From Letharia columbiana (lineage: Eukaryota; Ascomycota; Lecanoromycetes; Lecanorales; Parmeliaceae), in NCBI RefSeq assembly GCF_014066305.1, contig NW_023501123.1, positions 62,001-126,000 on the forward strand: 64,000 nt of DNA, read 5' to 3'. The notes below the pieces were generated by a model that worked only from the letters and a program-made list of their open reading frames with translations, was not told the DNA's origin and searched no databases. This document shows, piece after piece, positions 58,755 to 64,000 of the stretch; position 1 is the first letter of the stretch, and the number at the start of each line of letters is the position of its first letter. A program made the position numbers and the translations under genes.

Positions 58755-59887
58755 AGTACCCTAGAGCGAGTAGACGGGGCAATGGACAAGAAAGTAGAAG
58801 AAAGAGCCCGAGACGTGGATCTAAGGTAGCAGCGGCTGCGACACACTGTTCGGTCGTTTCAGAAAATCAAAGCATGCTTGTAAAGATCAAACCAGAAAGC
58901 ACAAGATCTAGGGCAAGAGAGGAGAGTGTGCTCCCGTCAGGCAACCCTCAGGCTCCAGGACTGTCAGCGGAAGCTGCAGCACGAATTGCGAATTCGCAAC
59001 CCCGGAAAATCTGTGAAAACCCGCCAGATCAAGAGACTGCTGGGTTGAAGGTCTCTATTCCGGATCCAGATTCGGTCGTGCCGCAAGCTCTGGACGCTAA
59101 CAACGTCGGACCTATCGATAAGATGGCTAATGCATCGGACGATGTAGAAATGGAGTCGCATGAAGCAAACGAGTTGATTTCTTCCTCGGATGATAAAAGT
59201 GTGCATCAGCGACTGAAAGACGGTATCCCCGATGACCCTGGATCTATCGCTGAGTGCGAACATAGGCATTCAACAGGAACGGTTCTCGACGGAAACGAGG
59301 GTTTGATAGCTTCAAAGTTTCACCACTCGATCAACGCCAAGCTGGCACTCATAGAATCTCAGGTGCTTGAGGCTTTGTCAGCGGGCGAAGCAGGCCAGTA
59401 CCGCGCTTCGATCAAGATTCAGTGGAACGTCTTGGGTTTCATGAATGACCAATTCCGTGAGGATGACTTTCCAAATTCAGCTTTGAGTCCCGTTGTTACA
59501 ATAAGTGGGTCTGCACAGCACGCTCAAGCGACGACCTGCTCAGATTATATACAACAAAACTGGCCTGCACATGGTTCGAAAGTTCTGGATGCCCTACAGG
59601 CTGCTTTGGATAGCCCTTCCCACACGTCACAGTCTAAAATTTGTGATCGTATTGATGACGGAAATATTTCTAGAGACGGTGCACCCTCCAGTCATGCTGA
59701 GCTTGAGTTCCAAGTCACTCGCGGTTCTATGTCTCTCTACATCACATCCGGAAATCCAGACATCGTTGTGGACGTTGTCCAGCAGCTGGCAAGGATGGGG
59801 GCCGCACTCCGAACGGCCGGACTTGGTCGAATTGAATATTGTGATTCAAAGCTGGAGGCAGTCCTGAGACCTATGATATGGCTCTGA
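58755..59887 (+). pseudogene. C-terminal half of the split C2H2 zinc-finger protein gene
   Basis: 376 codons are open from the TRIM edge to TAG-side stop at 59887. The first codons (AAG TAC CCT) continue exactly the frame of the N-terminal half across AGTAC. The start is basic (RASRRGNGQESRRKSPRRG), the middle acidic and Ser-rich. The last 180 residues form a conserved-looking domain: KIQWNVLGFMNDQFREDDF, SPVVTISGSAQHAQATTC, QNWPAHGSKVLDALQAALDS, IVVDVVQQLARMGAAL. I recall similar C-terminal domains in fungal hypothetical proteins but cannot name it. An ATG at 58697 lies within the TRIM LTR, so a chimeric protein with ~20 element-derived residues could in theory be made. No internal lesion is visible in this half, which argues for a recent break. 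Confidence 0.8.
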
Positions 59888-60330
59888 CAGAGACGAAATC
59901 GAATGAAGAGCCATTGACAGGTGCAAAACAGGTGGCTATATAGCTCGTACTGGACACCTGTCCCCAACCCCTTGCCGGGGTACCAACAGGGGTACCAACA
60001 AGGGTACCAACAGGGCCAACGGCTGATCAAACAGCCATTAACGCTATGGCCTCATAATGGATCTACTAACCCACAGTCCCACTGTTGCGAAAAGGATAAG
60101 GATTACCTTGCCGTCGGCGTTTCAATGCTAAGGATGTTCTACGCAAAAGCCGGACACCGCCAGGATCAGCAATACCTAACCTCTGCGAAGCTCCAATGGC
60201 ATCGAGGCTCCATGCTTTTTGAGCCATGCGCTGGCGTCAGTTCGAATCGCTGCAAGTGCGACCGTTTACAGCAGGTATACCACGACTCGTACAAAATAAT
60301 CGGGCATAGAATCCCACACGGCAAGCTCGA
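59868..60330 (-). pseudogene. decayed relative of the membrane protein gene at 14.3-15.4 kb
   Basis: Plus-strand sequence here aligns by eye with 14905-15260: AGAGACGAAATCGAATGAAG / AGAGACGAGTTCGAAAGAAG, CTATATAGC, ACACCTGTCCCCAACCCC / ACACCTGTCTCCTACCCC, CCACAGTCCCACTGTTGCGAA / CCCCAGTCCCACGGTGGCGAA. The minus strand would read SQQWDCGLV where the other copy reads SPPWDWGLV, but stops and a GGGTACCAACA tandem repeat break the frame. It is a relic, and shows that the long plus frame crossing it (from 59921) is not coding in this part. Confidence 0.65.
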
Positions 60331-60416
60331 AGCCAACGGTTGTGTGGTATTTGGTCAAGCCCATCACCCACTCAAGCTCCCCCAAAGCGTCGCCTGGAGA
60401 CAAAACACGGTCCATA

Positions 60417-61021
60417 TGTTACCCAACACTTCCATTCAGGATGGGAAAACCACCAAGAAGACTTCAACAGAAGATGATGGCTCACTATCACCGTCTCCTC
60501 CAACATCGGTCTCCCCTGAACGTGAAGAAGTCAATGGAAATGCAATCTGGAGCCCACAACGACGGCCGTCGCCACTGAGTTTCACTGACCATCTGGTGCA
60601 AGAAAAAGCGATTGCATCAGAGAGAAGACGTAAGACTCCACACATGCAGGCGTCGAGTTTCGACATGTGCAAGGGACCCAACGACAGCAATGACCAAATA
60701 TCGTTGTCTGACGACTGTGCAACATGTCCCCTGGAATATCAGTCGATACTCAGATATGATAATCTGTCGAACGGACAATATTCGGGATGCAGAGAGACTA
60801 TCCACGCTCCCAAAGCTGAAGACGCTCCACCACATGCCCCAAAGACTCGAAGTCACAAAGCGAAGATCAAAAACTATAGCCATCGTGGTGGCTGTTCATG
60901 TACGACTTGTTCCACAGGATCTTTTGAGCCACCAGAAAGCATGGAGCTTGTCAACACCGTCAAGGGCATTCGAAGGAATTCAACGAATATAGCAAAAATG
61001 CCAAACAGACAGCTAGTGTGA
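60417..61021 (+). CDS. hypothetical protein (3' part of a long open frame)
   Basis: The plus strand stays open from 59921 to 61021 (366 codons). The first third overlaps the membrane-protein relic and is doubtful; the last 200 codons look more like protein (EDDGSLSPSPPTSVSPEREE, HRGGCSCTTCSTGSFEPPES). They are Ser/Pro/Lys-rich and probably disordered. I do not recognise it. It could be a separate small gene starting at the ATG near 60417, or a 3' exon of the split zinc-finger gene. Confidence is low because no conserved domain is visible. Confidence 0.35.
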
Positions 61022-61232
61022 TCTTGCAGTGTCTTTCAGAGCACCCATCACGAGTCGGATCTTCTCAGCAAGCTTTTAAAAAATCAAAACGAGGGACTTC
61101 TGTTTGGAACTTCCGCTCGAAATGTCTATCAAGGGACGGTGGCGGCAGCACAGTGCTTATTGATTAGCCATACTGTACATTGAAGACGCCAAATTCACGT
61201 CAGCCTCAAACCAAACATCTCAATCTCCAATC

Positions 61233-61796
61233 TCATTCGAGCCCAAGCAGCGCCAATCGCGCCGTAACATGCACCTCCGTCGGATCCCTAACCGGATCAT
61301 AATACCTCCTACACTCCCTCTCCCAGCCTTGCAACAAACCCACCCAACGCCTCCCACACTCCTCCCTCTGCCTCCCCAAATCCTCTTCCTCCCTCTGCCT
61401 CCCAGTCCGGAAATACGCCCGCCAAAAATTACACTCGATCTCCGTGCGCAAATGCTCCGCTTCCGCTTCCATCGCCAGCAACGATTCGCGGATCTCTCCG
61501 CGCAGCGCTGCCGGGATGGGGTCTCCGGCGAGCGCGAGGGCTTTTGCCAGATAGGAGAGAGGGTGCAGGAAAGGATCCATAAGCCATGGCGTTAGGGAGT
61601 TGTTGGCCGATAAGGTGCGCAGATGCCACAGGTCTGATTGGCGGCGGCAGAGGAGGTGGAAGAGGCTTGAGGAGATGCTGGCGAAGGATCTTTGCGGTGG
61701 TGGGGGTACGTTGAGAGATCTGATTGATAGTTGGTGGTTCATGTTGTTGGAACGATGGTCGCGATTTTCATTAGTGTAAAAGCTGAGTGTGGCCAA
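61233..61796 (-). CDS. hypothetical protein
   Basis: 187-codon minus frame; the more likely start is the second ATG (61742, MNHQLSIRSLNVPPPP). The sequence is helix-rich with Arg/Glu/Trp pattern (EAEAEHLRTEIECNFWRAYF, GRQREECGRRWVGLLQGW), suggesting a coiled or helical bundle. I do not recognise the family. A frame overlapping its 5' end (61771-62130) might be an upstream exon. Confidence 0.45.
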   Translation of the reverse strand: MATLSFYTNENRDHRSNNMNHQLSIRSLNVPPPPQRSFASISSSLFHLLCRRQSDLWHLRTLSANNSLTPWLMDPFLHPLSYLAKALALAGDPIPAALRGEIRESLLAMEAEAEHLRTEIECNFWRAYFRTGRQREEEDLGRQREECGRRWVGLLQGWERECRRYYDPVRDPTEVHVTARLALLGLE

Positions 61797-62562
61797 GGAA
61801 GAGAGACTGACTGCACATTTTATAGATCTTAGACGCAGTTAGAGTTGCATGAGGGGACCATTGCTCTTTGTCTTCATTGCAAACCAGGCTCTGGGTTCTC
61901 ACATGTTCCACCGTGTCTGAACGTTGTGCGCATTTTCTAAAGAGTTCCGGGACTGGGCAAACAAAGGTCGCAGTGACTGACACAGAACCAGAGACCTGCT
62001 TTCTCCACGCATGTCGGACACACTTGAAATATCTAGAATCGTCATAACAAGGTCCCTCTGCCAATGCAATGTCAAAGACGCTGATCTCCCCTTGAAAAGT
62101 CACGTTTCTTTGTAGCATCGGGTGATGCAAGCCCCACTGCCGTTAGTGAAGGCTTTGGGTGACCAGCGAGAAGTTAGGCAGACTGGTGGCATTGAGGATT
62201 TGCCACCGGAGACTACAGCAGAATTGGGTAGTTATCTGCCGAATGCCTAGTCTTCTTCGTCCCATGATGAACTCCAGCTCCACTCCACGGTCTAGTTCTA
62301 CAGGAGAAGCTAGGATCTTTTTTGCCGACCGTAGCACTCCGGGTTTGCAACAGCGCCTAAAGCGAGCCGCAATCTCTCCTTTCGCTTCTACGGGTCCTTC
62401 TCTAGCACCCAAATCTTGTTGATATCTGCGCTATAGCTTAGGCGCAGGATAATAGGCGCGACTGCTATTTGCTCCTGTGCAATTTCTTTCCTTTTCAAAG
62501 GCGCGCCTGCTGCGCTCGACCCTCTTCCCTCTTCAAAGTCTTCTGGGCTCACGTCTCTTTCG
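61797..62562. other. intergenic, no resolved gene
   Basis: Frames of about 90-120 codons on the minus strand (61771-62130, 62143-62412) lack recognisable features. The right end should contain the metalloprotease promoter. Confidence 0.4.
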
Positions 62563-63642
62563 ATGGGGCCATTAGCATGCATTAGCCAGGCTCTGAGCGT
62601 TTCCTTACTGATACAATGCAGCTGTGCTCTACCTCAACAAAGTAACGTTAGATCCTCGTTTCGTGGAGAAACATGGTTCTGACTTCTTAAGCAGCCCCGA
62701 ACGATATCACGAAAAGCAACGACTACACAATCCAGCACTGCAGTCTACTCGCCCCACAGGTCCAAAACGTGCTGGAAAGTCTCTACGATGTTCTACCACT
62801 GGCTATTCGGGAAACCCATTACGGGGTAACAAGTGCACCATATCAAGCGTTTTTCAAAAATTCGTATTACGAGACGGTTGTCCATGGGATATTGAGCAGG
62901 GTCACGATCGGAGTGCCACTTCGTCTGGATTTCGGCAAAGAATTGCTAGTGCCGAGTCTCGTCTGCGCATTGAAACCAGACACAGTGATCATTCACAAAG
63001 CAGGCCAAGAATTTGACATCTATGATATTTGCAAAGGAAATCCGACTTGGGCGCTCATGTACTACCCGAAAACACCGAACATCTTCATCTGCCCTCTTTT
63101 CTTCCTGATGCCGACACTGCCAGCCGTAGGGAATTGTCCAACTGTCAACGAGGCTACGAACCAATTCGAAGGAAACTTTACTGCTTTTTGGCAGTCGCAG
63201 ATGTACATGCTGCTGCATGAGATTGCTCATTTCTACATTGGCGTCACGGTTGAGGATAGCGTGGACGAAACCATGGATTGGAACTATGCGTTTTCGCTCT
63301 CGCCGATGAATGCGACTTCCAATGCGCTGAATTATGTTCTCTTTGTGGCCAGTAAGTGCATTTTCACCTGGAATGGTCGGTCTTATAAACGCTTAGTATC
63401 ACCTCGTCGCTGACGCTTACCATTTAGGCGTCGACAAAGGATGCAGAGACTATCCACAGGCAGATCAGCCGCAGTCTTTCGAAGGTCGGAAGCTTGGAAC
63501 GATGCTAGATCTGCTAAATACGTCTTCCCCAGACATCGTGGAAAGCCAGAGACTTGACTCTGTACGGGGTAGAGTGTCGCCGTATCATACCGATGCTACG
63601 AACCTAACGTTTGCGCCGAAGAATGAGACTTCCTTTAGATGA
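62563..63642 (+). CDS. secreted zinc metalloprotease, M35/deuterolysin-like
   Basis: Three exons, 62563-62641, 62695-63351 and 63428-63642, give 316 residues with in-phase GT-AG introns (the first with a CTGAC branch point). The start is chosen because it creates a signal peptide, MGPLACISQALSVSLLIQCS. The zinc-binding helix MLLHEIAHFYIG has His201-Glu202...His205. Downstream, a Tyr/Ala stretch (DWNYAFSLSP) and NALNYVLFVAS resemble the DxAYG...NADSYALFA block of the aspzincin (M35) group. Several N-glycosylation sequons are present (NFTAF, NATS, NLTF, NETS). The protein is probably secreted and degrades external protein or modifies the wall. An unresolved point is the third zinc ligand, which I cannot assign with certainty. 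Confidence 0.83.
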
Positions 63643-64000
63643 GAAACTCGTGGAATACGCGTGTGCGGTCCAAAGCATCTTAGGTTCGCGACACTTCTGC
63701 CCTGAGTATCGATGTAGCTGATGCAGATGCCGTCGCCTCTGTATATGTACATGTCATGGCCGGAGCGGAAAGAGAAAGGAGAGAGGAAATGCGCCCCATC
63801 GTAGGGTGGTATAGTATGAATTGTGAGCCATTGTAAGGTCACAGCATGTCCTGTGACAAAAAAAAGAGCGCTTACTCCGCTTGGTAGAGGGAACAGACTC
63901 CGAAAACATCTAGTTTGCTCAAATCTGATGTATTGGCCACGCGCTCCGCTCTGATTGCTCATCCTCCCGACAATATTTGACGGGAACCACTTCATGAGTT
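63643..64000. other. window end, no gene seen
   Basis: A minus-strand frame of 136 codons (63585-63995) overlaps the protease 3' end and has no recognisable domain. A gene entering from beyond the window cannot be excluded. Confidence 0.4.

Noticed and set aside
59921..60350. N-terminal third of a 366-codon plus-strand frame (GYQQG repeats)
   Set aside because: The stretch aligns with the minus-strand membrane protein gene at 15 kb, so it is antisense to a relic; the GYQQG run comes from a GGGTACCAACA tandem repeat.

Overview
The window looks like nuclear DNA of a filamentous ascomycete (Pezizomycotina; a Dothideomycete-type genome is my guess, not shown). The reasons are genes with several short GT-AG introns (about 50-160 nt) carrying CTRAY-type branch points, fungus-restricted families, and a sharply bounded 13.7-kb AT-rich block whose retrotransposons carry the C-to-T / G-to-A damage of repeat-induced point mutation (RIP).

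Left part, 0.7-25.6 kb. An AlkB-type 2-oxoglutarate dioxygenase with two zinc-ribbon-like modules (724-3450, minus) lies next to a degenerate 82-bp minisatellite. A full-length Argonaute (7785-11670) keeps its visible slicer residues. A broken methyltransferase remnant follows, then a multi-pass membrane protein gene that I could not fully resolve. Next is a divergent pair: a free-standing adenylate-forming enzyme (16513-18161, minus) and a carrier-condensation didomain protein (18659-20548, plus), which together look like a non-ribosomal peptide module split over two genes. Towards the AT-rich block come a secreted hypothetical protein, a GNAT pseudogene with premature stops, a small cysteine-containing secreted protein, and an F-box-like pseudogene.

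AT-rich block, 25856-39566. This is one Ty3/gypsy chromovirus (plus strand, LTRs 25856-26041 and 39385-39566) whose reverse transcriptase gene is interrupted by a second chromovirus (minus strand, LTRs 28987-29261 and 35832-36118, 5-bp duplication ATTAA). Both are riddled with stops, and their YLDD motifs are mutated. The inner element also carries, between its pol end and its 3' LTR, a long coding-like region on the opposite strand. Nearly all its stops are TAA or TAG where Gln fits, and it appears to contain introns. I read this as a RIP-killed antisense accessory gene.

Right part, 39.6-64 kb. Genes are a pseudogene, a GPI-anchored surface protein, a four-helix Nce102-like membrane protein, a 2EXR/F-box-like protein, an APC-family amino acid permease (6 exons), an aldo/keto reductase with a shifted C-terminus, and a secreted M35-like zinc metalloprotease (62563-63642).

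The most striking structure is at 51.9-58.8 kb. Two short non-autonomous LTR elements (TRIM-like, 98-bp LTRs, initiator-tRNA-Met half-molecule primer site) lie in opposite orientation, and their flanking 5-bp target duplications are swapped between the copies. That is the footprint of recombination between them that inverted the 4.8 kb in between. One copy had inserted into a C2H2 zinc-finger gene. Its N-terminal half is now on the minus strand (53030-53848) and its C-terminal half on the plus strand (58755-59887), and the reading frame is continuous across the 5-bp duplication. A 190-bp MITE with perfect 54-bp inverted repeats sits in just one of the four LTRs.
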